A DNA stretch of 64,000 bases from Streptococcus oralis (GTDB lineage: Bacteria; Bacillota; Bacilli; Lactobacillales; Streptococcaceae), in contig NZ_CP046524.1 of assembly GCF_021497945.1 (NCBI RefSeq), positions 1,771,501 to 1,835,500 of the forward strand, given 5' to 3'. Below are positions 36,421 to 47,842 of the stretch, piece after piece; the first letter of the stretch is position 1, and the number at the start of each line of letters is the position of its first letter. The notes below the pieces were generated by a model, which was given only the letters and a program-made list of their open reading frames with translations, did no database searches and had not been told where the DNA came from. Made by a program: the position numbers and the translations under genes.

Positions 36421-36654
36421 TTATTTTTTCAAACTCTTAAAAATCATAATCACCCCTACCACCATTCCTAAAGACGGAACTGGACGCCACAACAAACTCC
36501 AAAATATAGATTGTATTTTTAACATTAGCTCGTCATCAACTGCATGGTAAGGATTTATATGGAAAAGCAAAAAAGAGCAACATATGACCAAAACACCACA
36601 TAGAAATAAGATATCTGGATTTATTTTTCTAATTTTAATCAGCTCCTTCCACAA
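36421..36654 (-). CDS. Small two-helix membrane protein, start uncertain
   Basis: Up to 77 residues with two hydrophobic helices (about 13-31 and 57-73) and an acidic loop between them (HAVDDEL). The longest frame begins with TTG at 36654, but the only good ribosome site, GGAAGGAG, lies inside it (codons 2-4) and would favour a later, non-standard start. It precedes the secreted protein on the same strand. I do not recognise a family. The two may be a secreted factor and its membrane partner; this is speculative. Confidence 0.5.
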   Translation of the reverse strand: MWKELIKIRKINPDILFLCGVLVICCSFLLFHINPYHAVDDELMLKIQSIFWSLLWRPVPSLGMVVGVIMIFKSLKK

Positions 36655-37017
36655 TACTTTATTTTAAAACAAAAAGACGAGTAGAGTATTCAGTAAAACA
36701 ACTACTGACAAACTCCTCCTTTCTAGTTTAGCTAAATACTTTTGTTAACGATTTCATTTTATCATAAAATAATTTTAATGTCAAATTTATTTATAAATAT
36801 AGTTCTATAAATAATAATAAGTAACAGATTCTCCTATAGTCAATATTCCCCATCACTATCATTACTTTTACAACTATCAATCTCAAGTCAACATTTCTTC
36901 TATCAAAATTATATTTACTCATCATTTTAAATGTTTTAATAATAATTTATCGGTAGCATAAAAGATTTCTTTTAATCAAATATTTAAATATGCAATAAAA
37001 AACTAGAGTCCATTAAC
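36655..37017. other. AT-rich gap without a visible gene
   Basis: About 360 bp of very AT-rich sequence. No frame of useful length with a ribosome site is seen on either strand. It must hold the promoter for the small membrane/secreted pair. Confidence 0.6.
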
Positions 37018-37046
37018 AAAACAGCCCCGTCTTCGGAGCTGTTTTT
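37018..37046. terminator. Terminator downstream of mnmG
   Basis: AACAGC-CCCG-TCTT-CGGA-GCTGTT stem with T-runs on both strands, about 100 bp beyond the mnmG stop. Confidence 0.75.
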
Positions 37047-37068
37047 CTCTATGCTTTCTTTTGAGATT

Positions 37069-37176
37069 AAAACTCAATAAAAATCGAAATCAGACTAGAA
37101 GGCTAGGCGAAAGCATAACTTAAGTTAGGTGAGCCGAAGCCGACGACGTATCATTTTGATTTTTGAAGAGTTTTAG
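37069..37176. repeat. BOX-like repeat overlapping the mnmG 3' end
   Basis: AAAACTCAATAAAAATCGAAAT at the left end is partly complementary to the right end, ATTTTGATTTTTGAAGAGTTTT, giving a terminal stem; the interior has GACTAGAAGGCTAG and AGCCGAAGCCGACGACGT, resembling boxA and boxC of pneumococcal BOX elements. The right end runs about 25 bp into mnmG, so the repeat supplies its last codons and stop. Confidence 0.6.
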
Positions 37177-39064
37177 AAATACTGCGATTTTTACCTTCCA
37201 AATACACCATCAAAATAGAAATATCTGCTGGATTTACTCCCGAAATACGGCTGGCTTGACCGATGGTTTCTGGATTGATGAGTTTGAACTTCTGGCGGGC
37301 TTCTGTTGCAATGGAGTCAATATCATCCCAGTCAATATTAGCTGGAATGCGTTTTTCTTCCATGCGTTTCATCTTGGCAACCTGATCCATGGCTTTGGAA
37401 ATATAGCCTTCGTACTTGATCTCTGTTTCAATCAATTCGATAATCTTGTCATCCAAGTCCTCGGCAGCTGGCCCTATGAAGGCCACCACATCTTGGTAAG
37501 AAACTTCTGGACGGCGAAGGAATTCCTTGGCTGTAACCGCATCTGTCAACGGCTTGAAGCCCATTTCCTCAACCTTAGCATTGGTTTCTTTGACTGGCTT
37601 GAGTTTGATACTGTCTAGGCGCTTCATCTCATTGTCAAGTTGATTTTTCTTGATTTCAAAGCGGGCCCAGCGTTCATCGTCCACAAGGCCAATCTCGCGC
37701 CCCATCTCTGTCAAACGCATATCGGCATTGTCATGACGGAGGATGAGACGGTATTCTGCACGACTGGTCAAGAGACGGTAAGGTTCAATGGTTCCCTTAG
37801 TTACCAAGTCGTCAATCATCACTCCGATATAACCGTCGCTGCGCTTCAAAATCAACTCAGGTTTGCCTTGTATTTTTAGAGCCGCATTGATACCAGCGAT
37901 AATCCCTTGGCCAGCAGCTTCTTCGTAACCTGACGTTCCATTTGTCTGACCAGCAGTAAAGAGTCCTGAGATTTTCTTGGTTTCCAGAGTCGCACGCAAC
38001 TGGTGTGGCAAGACCATGTCGTACTCAATGGCATAACCAGTACGCATCATTTCAGCATTTTCCAAACCTTTGATGGAATGAACCAAATCACGTTGGACAT
38101 CCTCAGGTAGACTGGTTGAAAGACCCTGGACATAGACTTCCTCTGTATTGCGCCCTTCTGGCTCAAGGAAGAGTTGGTGACGTTCCTTGTCTGCAAAGCG
38201 CACAATCTTGTCTTCAATTGACGGACAGTAACGAGGTCCCACTCCCTTGACCACACCTGTAAACATAGGCGCACGGTGGAGGTTGTTTTGGATAATCTCA
38301 TGACTGGTACCGTTGGTGTAGGTCAACCAGCATGGCACCTGGTCCTTGACATAGTCCTCATCACGTGAAGTGTAGGAGAAGTGATTTGGCGCTTCATCTC
38401 CTGGCTGAATCTCTGTCACATCGTAATTGATAGAGGAAGCCTTGACACGTGGAGGGGTTCCTGTCTTGAAACGACCAATTTCGAGTCCCAGTTCCTTGAG
38501 ATTGTCAGCAAGGTTAATCGAAGCCAGACTGTGGTTAGGACCTGACGAATACTTGAGGTCTCCGATGATGATTTCCCCACGGAGTGCAGTCCCTGTCGTC
38601 ACGATAACAGCTTTAGCAGCATATTCTTGATGAGTAGCTGTACGCACACCAACAACCTTTCCATCTTCGACCAAAATCTCATCAATCATGGTTTGACGAA
38701 GGGTGAGATTCTCTTGATTTTCAACTGTCTTGCGCATCTCCTTAGAGTAAAGCTCTTTGTCAGCTTGCGCACGAAGGGCACGGACAGCTGGCCCCTTCCC
38801 AGTGTTGAGCATCTTCATCTGGATGTAAGTCTTGTCAATGGTTTTAGCCATCTCGCCACCGAGGGCATCGACTTCACGCACGACAATCCCCTTGGCAGAA
38901 CCACCGATAGAAGGGTTACAAGGCATGAAAGCCAGCATTTCAATGTTGATGGTCGCAAGCAAGACCCTACAGCCCATACGGCTAGCAGCTAGAGATGCCT
39001 CCACCCCAGCGTGTCCCGCACCGATTACAATAATATCGTATTCTTCCGTAAAATTATAAGTCAT
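37151..39064 (-). CDS. mnmG: tRNA uridine-5-carboxymethylaminomethyl synthesis enzyme MnmG (GidA)
   Basis: FAD-dependent partner of MnmE in making cmnm5U34 in tRNA. 637 residues. The dinucleotide-binding motif [12 protein letters not shown] is at residue 16-27; further family segments are [24 protein letters not shown], and [19 protein letters not shown] near 370. The C-terminal end ([10 protein letters not shown]) and stop codon lie in a BOX-like repeat. The NUDIX gene ends 8 bp upstream on the same strand, and mnmA lies beyond that, so two tRNA-wobble-modification genes are close together. Confidence 0.97.
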   Translation of the reverse strand: MTYNFTEEYDIIVIGAGHAGVEASLAASRMGCRVLLATINIEMLAFMPCNPSIGGSAKGIVVREVDALGGEMAKTIDKTYIQMKMLNTGKGPAVRALRAQADKELYSKEMRKTVENQENLTLRQTMIDEILVEDGKVVGVRTATHQEYAAKAVIVTTGTALRGEIIIGDLKYSSGPNHSLASINLADNLKELGLEIGRFKTGTPPRVKASSINYDVTEIQPGDEAPNHFSYTSRDEDYVKDQVPCWLTYTNGTSHEIIQNNLHRAPMFTGVVKGVGPRYCPSIEDKIVRFADKERHQLFLEPEGRNTEEVYVQGLSTSLPEDVQRDLVHSIKGLENAEMMRTGYAIEYDMVLPHQLRATLETKKISGLFTAGQTNGTSGYEEAAGQGIIAGINAALKIQGKPELILKRSDGYIGVMIDDLVTKGTIEPYRLLTSRAEYRLILRHDNADMRLTEMGREIGLVDDERWARFEIKKNQLDNEMKRLDSIKLKPVKETNAKVEEMGFKPLTDAVTAKEFLRRPEVSYQDVVAFIGPAAEDLDDKIIELIETEIKYEGYISKAMDQVAKMKRMEEKRIPANIDWDDIDSIATEARQKFKLINPETIGQASRISGVNPADISILMVYLEGKNRSISKTLQKSK

Positions 39065-39072
39065 TTTCTCTC

Positions 39073-39528
39073 CTATTCCTCAAGATGAATGTGTCTTAGT
39101 TGGCCGTCCCAATCTGGCAGGGCTGTTTTTAAAAAGGTTGGAACTAGCTGGATATTCTGGAGTTCATCCAAGTCAATCCACTCACAAGGCTGCATTTTTT
39201 CGTCTTCCTGCATGGTCAATGGGGCGTCCTCCAGCAAGTTCACCAGGTAATGAAACTCGATGTTGTGATAGGAAACACCGTCTTGTTCAAAACGATTTTC
39301 AACCACAAAAGCTAGCTGTCCAGCTTGAGCTCGGACACCTAATTCTTCCCTCACTTCACGAACTACCGCGTCTTCCGTGATTTCATTAACTTGAATCGCA
39401 CCGCCAATAGTGTAATACTTGCCCTTATCTTTGGTAACTAGGAGCTTGCCATTTTGGAGAATCAAGGCTGCCGCCCGAACACCAAAGACCGTGTCTCCCA
39501 CTGTTGTCCGAAAGTCTTGTTGAGTCAT
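39073..39528 (-). CDS. NUDIX hydrolase
   Basis: 151 residues from the ATG at 39528 (AAAGGA upstream; the open frame to 39555 lacks one). The NUDIX box is complete: [20 protein letters not shown] then ELGV, matching G-x5-E-x7-R-E-x-x-E-E-x-G. It hydrolyses a nucleoside diphosphate linked to another group; the substrate cannot be told. It lies 8 bp before mnmG and is likely cotranscribed with it. Confidence 0.92.
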   Translation of the reverse strand: MTQQDFRTTVGDTVFGVRAAALILQNGKLLVTKDKGKYYTIGGAIQVNEITEDAVVREVREELGVRAQAGQLAFVVENRFEQDGVSYHNIEFHYLVNLLEDAPLTMQEDEKMQPCEWIDLDELQNIQLVPTFLKTALPDWDGQLRHIHLEE

Positions 39529-39668
39529 TTTTGTCCTTTCCCTTAAACGACACAAAAACAGTCAAAACTCGTAAGAAGTGCAGGACAAAAAAGCCTGCAA
39601 CATCCATGAGCTTTGACCATCATTTCTATTGCTTTTATTATTGTAGCAAATTGAGAAAATTTGTCAAT

Positions 39669-40937
<1,269 letters not shown>

Positions 40938-40951
40938 CCTTTGCAAACGAA

Positions 40952-42343
40952 TCAATTTTCCCCTTTAAGTTCTTTCTTCGCTTGTTCTATCTGGTATTTC
41001 ACTTGCTCAAAGCCGGTTCCTCCTAAGGAATTCCGTCTCCGAACAGCGGTTTCTGGACGCAAGTAGATATAAATATCCTCTTCAATCAAGGGATGGTAGG
41101 CTTGCAACTCCTCCAAATCCCAATCTTGGATGTTTTTACCATGCTTGATAGAGTCTAGAACCAATTTCCCTACAATTTCATGCGCTTCTCTAAAAGGGAG
41201 TCCTTTTTCAGCCAAATAATCTGCCAGTTCGGTCGCATTCGAAAAATCATTCTCTGTGGATTGCTGCATTTTGGCCTTATTAACCTGCATGCTCGATAGC
41301 ATACCTGCCAACACATCCAGAGAATTTAAAATCGTTTCTACTGTATCAAACATGCCTTCCTTGTCCTCTTGCAAATCCTTATTGTAAGCCAGAGGCAAAG
41401 ACTTCATGACGGTCAATAGCCCAAGCAAGTTCCCGTAAACTCGGCCTGTCTTCCCTCGAATCAATTCCGCCATATCAGGATTTTTCTTCTGGGGCATGAT
41501 AGATGAACCCGTTGAAAAGCTATCAGACAAGCTAATGTACTGATACTCAAAACTGCACCAATTGATGATTTCCTCACAAAAACGACTCATATGCATCATC
41601 AAAATGCTGGCATTTGACAGAAATTCTAAGATAAAATCACGGTCACTCACTGCGTCCAAGGAATTGGTATAGGGTTGTTGGAAACCCAATAAATCACTCG
41701 ATAATTGACGATCGATTGGAAAAGTTGTCCCCGCTAAGGCAGCCGCACCCAGTGGAGATAGGTCCGTATGTTTCAAGTTAAATGCAAAGCGCTCGCTATC
41801 CCTTTGGAACATATTATAATAAGCCATGAGATGATGGGCAAAACTAATCGGTTGGGCATGTTGCAAATGAGTATAACCTGGCATGATGGTTTCCACATGT
41901 TTTTCAGCCAAATCCAGCAAAACACTGTTCAGATTCGCCAACTTATCCAAGACATGGCCAAGCTGCTCCTTTAGATATAAGTGCATATCCGTTGCGACTT
42001 GGTCATTCCGAGAACGAGCCGTGTGTAGTTTCCCAGCCAGAGGACCAATTTTCTCTGTCAGCAACACTTCCATATTCATATGAATATCTTCATTTGCAAT
42101 ATCAAAATGAAGCTCTCCTGCCTCTAAATCTCGCAACAAAGCTTGCAGACCATCTTGGATCTGCTCTGCCTCTTCCAAGCTTAAAATGCCAGTCTGTCCT
42201 AGCATTTGAACATGAGCTAGGGAACCCATCAAATCAAATTTTGCCAGCTGGTGGTCAAAAGAAATACTCGCACCGAACTGTTCTACCCAATCTTCCACAG
42301 TGCCTTCAAATCGACCACCCCATAATTTTGTATTTTTCGGCAT
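40952..42343 (-). CDS. argH: Argininosuccinate lyase
   Basis: Last step of arginine synthesis: splits argininosuccinate to arginine and fumarate. 463 residues. The fumarase/aspartase superfamily signature [12 protein letters not shown] is near residue 280, with [12 protein letters not shown] and [16 protein letters not shown] [14 protein letters not shown] upstream. It lies 27 bp after argG. Together they convert citrulline to arginine; the genes for earlier steps are not here. Confidence 0.97.
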   Translation of the reverse strand: MPKNTKLWGGRFEGTVEDWVEQFGASISFDHQLAKFDLMGSLAHVQMLGQTGILSLEEAEQIQDGLQALLRDLEAGELHFDIANEDIHMNMEVLLTEKIGPLAGKLHTARSRNDQVATDMHLYLKEQLGHVLDKLANLNSVLLDLAEKHVETIMPGYTHLQHAQPISFAHHLMAYYNMFQRDSERFAFNLKHTDLSPLGAAALAGTTFPIDRQLSSDLLGFQQPYTNSLDAVSDRDFILEFLSNASILMMHMSRFCEEIINWCSFEYQYISLSDSFSTGSSIMPQKKNPDMAELIRGKTGRVYGNLLGLLTVMKSLPLAYNKDLQEDKEGMFDTVETILNSLDVLAGMLSSMQVNKAKMQQSTENDFSNATELADYLAEKGLPFREAHEIVGKLVLDSIKHGKNIQDWDLEELQAYHPLIEEDIYIYLRPETAVRRRNSLGGTGFEQVKYQIEQAKKELKGEN

Positions 42344-42370
42344 ATCCTGTCGTCCCTTTCTATCGCGTCA

Positions 42371-43567
42371 CTACTCAACATTTTTCTGAACTTCTGAATA
42401 AACCTTAGTCGGAAGCCCCCAAAGCTTGATAAATCCAACAGCCGCATCTTGGTCAAAAGTATCCGCACTAGTATAAGTCGCCAAATTTTCATCGTAAAGA
42501 GAATTTGGTGATTTCCGAGCCACTACCTGGGCGTTCCCCTTATAGAGTTTAACTTTTGCAGTTCCATTGACAACTTTCTGTGTCTCCTTGATATAGGCAA
42601 TCAAAGCCTGAGTTGCTGGGCTAAACCACAAAGCATTATAGATGAGATTGGACAACTCATTTTCGATAATAGGTTTGAAATGAGCCACTTCTCTCACAAG
42701 AGTCAAGTCTTCAATCTCCTTATGAGCTGCCAATAAAGTCACAGCGCCTGGGCACTCATAAATCTCTCTTGACTTAATACCGACTAGGCGATTTTCCACA
42801 TGGTCAATACGACCGACACCATGTTTGCCCGCAATTTCATTTAGCTTTTGAATCAAATCCGCTACTTTCATCTTCTCACCATTGAGGGAGATGGGCACCC
42901 CGCAGCTAAACTCAATGTCAATAAATTCTGGACTGTCTGGTGCCTCTTCCGGCGAAGATGTGATTCCAAATGCTTCTTCTGGCGCTTGGTTCCAAGGGTT
43001 TTCCAAGACACCACATTCATTTGCACGTCCCCAAAGATTTTGATCGACAGAGTAAGGATTGTCAAGGTCAGCAGGAACTGGAACACCGTTTTCTTTGGCA
43101 TATTGGATTTCTTCTTCACGAGACCATTTCCACTCACGAACAGGCGCAACTACTTTTAAATTGGGATCCAAAGCCGCAATAGAGACTTCAAACCGAACTT
43201 GGTCGTTTCCCTTACCTGTACAACCATGAGCAATTGTGGTTGCCCCCGTCTGATGAGCTATCTCAACTAGTTTTTTTGAAATAAGAGGGCGACTCAGAGC
43301 AGATACCAAGGGATACTTCTGTTCATAGTAGGCATGAGCCTGAAGGGCCACTAAAACATAGTCATTAGCAAATTCTTCCTTAACATCAATGACATAAGAC
43401 TCAACAGCCCCAACCTTGAGAGCTTTATCGTGGATGAATTCCAGATCTTTTCCTTCACCCACATCCATACAAACAGCAATCACATCATAGTCTTTTTTTA
43501 ACCATGTAATAGCAACTGATGTATCCAATCCACCTGAATAGGCTAAAATGACTTTTTCCTTACTCAT
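42371..43567 (-). CDS. argG: Argininosuccinate synthase
   Basis: Joins citrulline and aspartate using ATP. 398 residues. PP-loop [12 protein letters not shown] at residue 9-20; further family segments are [15 protein letters not shown] and [15 protein letters not shown]. It lies between a binding-protein gene (15 bp upstream) and argH (27 bp downstream), giving an operon SBP-argG-argH. The lipoprotein may bring in a precursor such as citrulline or arginine; that is inference. Confidence 0.97.
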   Translation of the reverse strand: MSKEKVILAYSGGLDTSVAITWLKKDYDVIAVCMDVGEGKDLEFIHDKALKVGAVESYVIDVKEEFANDYVLVALQAHAYYEQKYPLVSALSRPLISKKLVEIAHQTGATTIAHGCTGKGNDQVRFEVSIAALDPNLKVVAPVREWKWSREEEIQYAKENGVPVPADLDNPYSVDQNLWGRANECGVLENPWNQAPEEAFGITSSPEEAPDSPEFIDIEFSCGVPISLNGEKMKVADLIQKLNEIAGKHGVGRIDHVENRLVGIKSREIYECPGAVTLLAAHKEIEDLTLVREVAHFKPIIENELSNLIYNALWFSPATQALIAYIKETQKVVNGTAKVKLYKGNAQVVARKSPNSLYDENLATYTSADTFDQDAAVGFIKLWGLPTKVYSEVQKNVE

Positions 43568-43582
43568 TTCTCATCCTTCTTT

Positions 43583-44389
43583 CTATTTTTCGATAGAGGC
43601 TTTAAAAGCATCGTCAATCAATTTGTCCAACTCCCCAGAATCCTTCAACTTCTGGATGGTTTTGTCAACCGCCTCTTTTAATTCTTTACTGTCTTTTTTC
43701 ATCGCAACAGCGTAGGAATCTTCTTTGTCATTGTCAAAATCAAACTCAGCGATGGCTAGGTCTGGATTATTCTCTACAAAGCCTTTCGCCACTGGTTCCT
43801 CAAAGATAACTGCATCCAGTTGCCCTGATTTCAAATCTGTTATCAAATTTCCATTTTTAGGAAGTGAAACGAGAGAAGCATTCTGCAAGGTTTCTTTGGC
43901 CAGAGTTTCCTGGATAGAGCCTTTCTGCGCTCCAACCTTTTTCTGAGCCAAATCCTTGACTGATTGGTAATTCGTTAATTCAGATTTTCTTACGATAACC
44001 TTATTTTTCGAAGTGTAGTAGGGAATTGAAAAATCGTAAACTTGACTTCTCTCTTCCGTTTTAGAAACACCTGATATGGCAAGATCTGCCTTTCCTGAAT
44101 CAAGACTAGCCAGTACATTGTCAAAACTCATTGGAGAGAACTCCACTTCTACACCTAGTTCTTTTGCGATGGCTTTGGCTAGCTCAACGTCTGAACCTAC
44201 AATCTGATTTTTCCCATCGACCAATTTCTGGTATTCAAATGGAGCAAACTCTGGATTTAGGGCCACCACCAATTTTCCTTTAGCCTTAATGGCTTCAACA
44301 CCTTGGGATTGAGTGTTACTACAAGCAAATAATAAGGGAAACATAAGCAAACCAAACATCGTCATCAACACCTTCTTCACTTTATTCAT
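43583..44389 (-). CDS. Amino acid ABC transporter substrate-binding lipoprotein
   Basis: 268 residues, lipobox LLFAC (Cys at about 23), then a type-3 solute-binding domain: VALNPEFAPFEYQ, GSDVELAKAIAKELGV and SPMSFDNVLASLDSGKADLAISGVS. It is the first gene of an operon with argG and argH, and an ARG-box-like palindrome lies upstream, so arginine, ornithine or citrulline are the likely ligands. Its permease and ATPase are not in the window. Confidence 0.9.
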   Translation of the reverse strand: MNKVKKVLMTMFGLLMFPLLFACSNTQSQGVEAIKAKGKLVVALNPEFAPFEYQKLVDGKNQIVGSDVELAKAIAKELGVEVEFSPMSFDNVLASLDSGKADLAISGVSKTEERSQVYDFSIPYYTSKNKVIVRKSELTNYQSVKDLAQKKVGAQKGSIQETLAKETLQNASLVSLPKNGNLITDLKSGQLDAVIFEEPVAKGFVENNPDLAIAEFDFDNDKEDSYAVAMKKDSKELKEAVDKTIQKLKDSGELDKLIDDAFKASIEK

Positions 44390-44417
44390 AGAAGAGCCTC
44401 CTTTTATTTTTATACTT

Positions 44418-44436
44418 TATTATTGTATAAATAATA
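44418..44436. promoter_or_regulatory. ARG-box-like palindrome before the argG operon
   Basis: TATTATTGTATAAATAATA is a perfect 7-bp inverted repeat with a 5-base centre, 29 bp before the binding-protein start. It resembles Firmicute ARG operators. The rest of the gap 44437-44636 is AT-rich and shows no gene. Confidence 0.45.
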
Positions 44437-44636
44437 CTCCTCTCGCTTTCGTTTGTCAAGGAAAAACTGCATTTTATTTCATTTAAATCAAGAAAAAGCT
44501 TACTATATGATATATTTTTACACACAATAAGATTATTTATACTATTTGAGTTTTAAAACAATTTGAAGAATTTCGTTGGAATTATACAAATAGAGCATTA
44601 CTGAGAAGATTGTTACGCTTTTTGTTATAGAGAAAC

Positions 44637-44662
44637 AAAAAAGAGCCCTAAAGGACTCTTTT
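44637..44662 (-). terminator. Terminator of the LysM gene
   Basis: AAGAGCCCT-AA-AGGACTCTT; on the minus strand it is followed by five T. Confidence 0.85.
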
Positions 44663-44666
44663 ATTC

Positions 44667-45296
44667 TTAATACCAACCGTTGTTAAGCCAGAAGTTCTTG
44701 GCAGCTGTCCATGAACCGTAACGTCCTGCAACGTAGGCATCTGCTACACGTTCTTGGTTTTCAGCTGAGTAGTCACCGTTCAAGTATGAATCTGTCAATT
44801 GGTAACGTCCGATGTAACGTCCGTTTGTAGCAGTGTAGCTACCGCCTGATTCTTTTTGAGCAATCCATTCTTTGGCTTCTGCTTCAGAACCACTTACAGT
44901 AGAAGCTGCTGCAGTGTTGCTTTCTGCTGCTGGAGCTGGAGTTGCAGGTGCAGCTGGCGCTTCATAAGTTGTTGTTGCTGCTGGAGCTTCTTCAACTGTT
45001 TCTGTAGCTACTGGAGCTGTTTCTTCCGTTGTTGCTGCTGGAGCTACAGTTGAAGCTGTTCCTTCGATAACCAAAACTTGGTCAACATAGATAAGGTGAA
45101 TATCTTTGATGTTGTTTTTTGCTGCCAATTTTTCAACAGTTGTGTTGTACTTCTCAGCGATTTCTGAAAGAGTATCACCTGATTTAACTGTGTAAGTTAC
45201 AGTTTCTTGGGCAGATGCAAGTGATGGAGCAAAGAAAGCAAGCAAAGTTGCTACTCCTGCGATAGTTGTTTTAATTTTTTTAGTTGTTAATGACAT
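44667..45296 (-). CDS. Secreted LysM protein with transglycosylase-like C-terminal domain
   Basis: 209 residues from the ATG at 45296 (GGAG upstream; the frame is open to 45317). Signal peptide ending SLASA-QE; LysM peptidoglycan-binding repeat at about 33-76 (YTVKSGDTLSEIAEKYNTTVE); a low-complexity Ala/Thr/Pro/Glu linker; C-terminal lysozyme-like domain of about 65 residues (EWIAQKESGGSYTATNGRYI, ending FWLNNGWY) with the likely catalytic Glu in KESGG. It probably cleaves wall glycan during growth. The pneumococcal equivalent belongs to the WalRK (VicRK) regulon. Monocistronic. Confidence 0.9.
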   Translation of the reverse strand: MSLTTKKIKTTIAGVATLLAFFAPSLASAQETVTYTVKSGDTLSEIAEKYNTTVEKLAAKNNIKDIHLIYVDQVLVIEGTASTVAPAATTEETAPVATETVEEAPAATTTYEAPAAPATPAPAAESNTAAASTVSGSEAEAKEWIAQKESGGSYTATNGRYIGRYQLTDSYLNGDYSAENQERVADAYVAGRYGSWTAAKNFWLNNGWY

Positions 45297-45347
45297 ATCT
45301 AAAAATTCTCCTTCCATTGGATATATCTATGATACCTTTTAAATGTT

Positions 45348-45404
45348 ACCGTTGTTTAACGGTTTTATGTAGAAATATTACAAAAATGTTTTATATTTAC
45401 CGTT
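45348..45404 (-). promoter_or_regulatory. Repeated hexamers and palindrome upstream of the LysM gene
   Basis: ACCGTT (45348-45353), AACGGT (45358-45363) and ACCGTT (45399-45404) surround the palindrome ATGTAGAAATATTACA (45367-45382), which contains TGTAAT on the minus strand, half of a WalR box. They form a candidate control region. Confidence 0.4.
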
Positions 45405-45537
45405 TTAAGGAGGTTTTTGTCACAAAAGACCTTATTTTATACTATCTTTAATCATTTTAAGCTTTTGATAAGGGAAATAAGCGCGGAGGTCCATTCTTTG
45501 ATATAATAGATATAAGAATCTTTGTAAGGGGAAACAG

Positions 45538-46209
45538 ATGCACTCACTTCGTTTTCAATCTGTCTTTGACATTATCGGACCTGTCATGATTGGCCCATCA
45601 AGTAGCCACACAGCTGGAGCTGTTCGCATCGGGAAAATCGTCTCTTCCATCTTTGACGATACGCCGACAGAAGTCGAATTCCAATTATTTAATTCATTTG
45701 CCAAAACCTACCGTGGTCATGGAACCGACCTTGCTCTCGTCGCTGGTATATTAGGTATGGATACGGACGATCCCGATATTCCAAATAGCCTTGAGATTGC
45801 CCATAAACGTGGTATCAAGATTGTCTGGACCATTCAGAAAGATAGCAACGCTCCTCATCCTAACACCACTAAAATTACTGTGAAGAATGAACACAAATCC
45901 ATCAGTGTGACAGGAATTTCCATCGGTGGAGGAAATATCCAAGTTACGGAGCTTAACGGCTTTGCTGTCTCTCTCAACATGAACACACCAACCATTATCA
46001 TCGTGCATCAAGATGTTCCAGGTATGATTGCCCATGTTACTGAAGCCCTCTCTCGTTTCGATATCAACATCGCTCAGATGAATGTGACTCGAGAAAAAGC
46101 TGGAGAAAAAGCCATTATGATTATCGAAGTCGATAGTCGAAGTTGCGAAGAGGCGATTGAAGAAATCCGAAAAATCCCTCATCTCCACAATGTCAATTTC
46201 TTTAAGTAG
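45538..46209 (+). CDS. sdaAB: L-serine dehydratase beta subunit
   Basis: 223 residues. Opens with FDIIGPVMIGPSSSHTAGAVR, the signature of the iron-sulfur serine dehydratase beta chain, and ends with an ACT regulatory domain (HQDVPGMIAHVTEALSRF). With SdaAA it deaminates serine to pyruvate and ammonia. AAGGGGAAACAG precedes the ATG, and TATAAT lies at 45502-45507. The alpha chain gene follows after 8 bp. Confidence 0.96.
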   Translation: MHSLRFQSVFDIIGPVMIGPSSSHTAGAVRIGKIVSSIFDDTPTEVEFQLFNSFAKTYRGHGTDLALVAGILGMDTDDPDIPNSLEIAHKRGIKIVWTIQKDSNAPHPNTTKITVKNEHKSISVTGISIGGGNIQVTELNGFAVSLNMNTPTIIIVHQDVPGMIAHVTEALSRFDINIAQMNVTREKAGEKAIMIIEVDSRSCEEAIEEIRKIPHLHNVNFFK

Positions 46210-46217
46210 GAGGAAAC

Positions 46218-47090
46218 ATGTTTTATTCTATCAAAGAATTGGTCGAGCAGGCGGATCTAGACTTCCAAGGAAATGTCGCAGAACTCATGATTGCGACAGA
46301 ATATCAACTAACCGGTCGGGAACGGCCAGAAGTTCTCCTCCTCATGGAACGCAATCTAGAAGTCATGAAAGCCTCTGTCGAGCTCGGTCTCAGTAAAAAT
46401 AAATCCCGTAGTGGCCTAACGGGTGGAGACGCGGCCAAACTAGACCGCCATCTCAAAAGTGGCAAGGCCTTGTCGGACTTTACCATCCTATCAGCAGCCC
46501 GTAATGCCATCGCGGTCAATGAACACAATGCGAAGATGGGCTTGGTCTGTGCCACTCCAACCGCAGGAAGTGCTGGCTGTCTGCCAGCCGTTCTCACTGC
46601 TGCTATCCAAAAACTTGACCTCAGCCACGAAGAACAGTTAGATTTCCTCTTTGCTGCTGGTGCCTTTGGATTGGTTATCGCAAACAATGCCTCTATCTCG
46701 GGTGCTGAAGGTGGCTGTCAGGCCGAAGTCGGCTCTGCCTCCGCCATGAGTGCCGCAGCCTTGACTTTGGCCGCAGGTGGAACGCCCTATCAGGCTAGCC
46801 AAGCCATCGCCTTTGTCATTAAAAATATGCTAGGTCTCATCTGTGACCCTGTTGCTGGTTTGGTTGAAGTTCCCTGTGTCAAACGAAATGCCATGGGAGC
46901 TAGCTTTGCCTTTATCGCGGCTGATATGGCCTTGGCAGGTATCGAATCTAAGATCCCTGTCGATGAAGTTATCGATGCCATGTACCAAGTCGGATCAAGT
47001 CTTCCAACTGCCTTTCGTGAAACGGCCGAGGGTGGACTCGCCGCCACACCTACTGGTCGCCGCCTACAAAAAGAAATCTTCGGAGAATAA
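46218..47090 (+). CDS. sdaAA: L-serine dehydratase alpha subunit
   Basis: 290 residues. Cysteines likely to hold the [4Fe-4S] cluster are visible in CATPTAGSAGCLPA, GGCQAEVGSASAMSA and LICDPVAGLVEVPCVKRNA. AGGAGGAAAC precedes the ATG. It forms the catalytic chain with SdaAB directly upstream. A HAD phosphatase gene follows 27 bp later on the same strand and is likely in the same transcript. Confidence 0.96.
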   Translation: MFYSIKELVEQADLDFQGNVAELMIATEYQLTGRERPEVLLLMERNLEVMKASVELGLSKNKSRSGLTGGDAAKLDRHLKSGKALSDFTILSAARNAIAVNEHNAKMGLVCATPTAGSAGCLPAVLTAAIQKLDLSHEEQLDFLFAAGAFGLVIANNASISGAEGGCQAEVGSASAMSAAALTLAAGGTPYQASQAIAFVIKNMLGLICDPVAGLVEVPCVKRNAMGASFAFIAADMALAGIESKIPVDEVIDAMYQVGSSLPTAFRETAEGGLAATPTGRRLQKEIFGE

Positions 47091-47117
47091 GCTTATCTAT
47101 ATCTATTAGGAGAAACT

Positions 47118-47747
47118 ATGCCCTCTATCTCAGCAATCTTTTTTGATCTAGACGGAACCCTGGTTGACAGTTCCATCGGGATCCACAATGCCTTTACCCA
47201 TACCTTTAAAGAGCTAGGAGTTCCGAGTCCTGATGCCAAAACCATTCGTGGTTTCATGGGCCCGCCACTTGAAAGTAGCTTTGCGACCTGCCTTCCCAAG
47301 GAACAAATCTCGGAGGCCGTCCAGATATACCGCTCTTACTACAAGGAAAAAGGCATCCACGAAGCCCAACTCTTCCCCCGAATAACGGAATTGCTTCAAG
47401 AGCTTTCGCAAAACTACCCTCTCTACATCACTACAACAAAGAATACTCCTACTGCTCATGATATGACTAAAAATCTGGGAATCCATCATTTCTTTGATGG
47501 CATTTACGGCTCTAGTCCTGAAACGCCACACAAGGCGGATGTCATCCGTTACGCCTTGCAAACGCATCAACTCCCTGCGGACCAAGTCCTCATCATCGGG
47601 GATACCAAGTTTGATATGATTGGAGCCCAAGAAACTGGTATTAAAAAGTTTGCTGTTACTTGGGGATTTGGAGAAGAGGCTGATTTGCTCAGCTATCAAC
47701 CTGACTGGATTGCCCATACCATTGATGATATCATTAAGCAACTATAA
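47118..47747 (+). CDS. HAD-family phosphatase (PGP-like)
   Basis: 209 residues. HAD motif I FFDLDGTLVDSS near residue 8-19, motif II TTTKN, motif III Lys in TPHKADVI, and motif IV GDTKFDMIGA. The cap is of the phosphoglycolate phosphatase type. Substrate unknown; its place behind sdaAB-sdaAA may be accidental. AGGAGAAACT precedes the ATG. A strong terminator follows. Confidence 0.93.
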   Translation: MPSISAIFFDLDGTLVDSSIGIHNAFTHTFKELGVPSPDAKTIRGFMGPPLESSFATCLPKEQISEAVQIYRSYYKEKGIHEAQLFPRITELLQELSQNYPLYITTTKNTPTAHDMTKNLGIHHFFDGIYGSSPETPHKADVIRYALQTHQLPADQVLIIGDTKFDMIGAQETGIKKFAVTWGFGEEADLLSYQPDWIAHTIDDIIKQL

Positions 47748-47776
47748 ATAATACAACAATTTGAAATTACAGAGTA

Positions 47777-47819
47777 AAAAGGCCAAGGTCCTGTACAAAC
47801 AGAACCTTGGCCTTTTATT
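47777..47819. terminator. Strong bidirectional terminator
   Basis: AAAAGGCCAAGGTCCTGT pairs with ACAGAACCTTGGCCTTTT around a short loop, with A-run and T-run at either end. It serves the HAD gene and the convergent capD-like gene. Confidence 0.9.
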
Positions 47820-47842
47820 TATAATTAATTTGTTAGACACTC

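Noticed and set aside
36680..36735. 15-codon hydrophobic frame after GGAGGAG on the minus strand (TTG start)
   Set aside because: The spacing between ribosome site and TTG is about one base, too short for initiation, and nothing supports translation.
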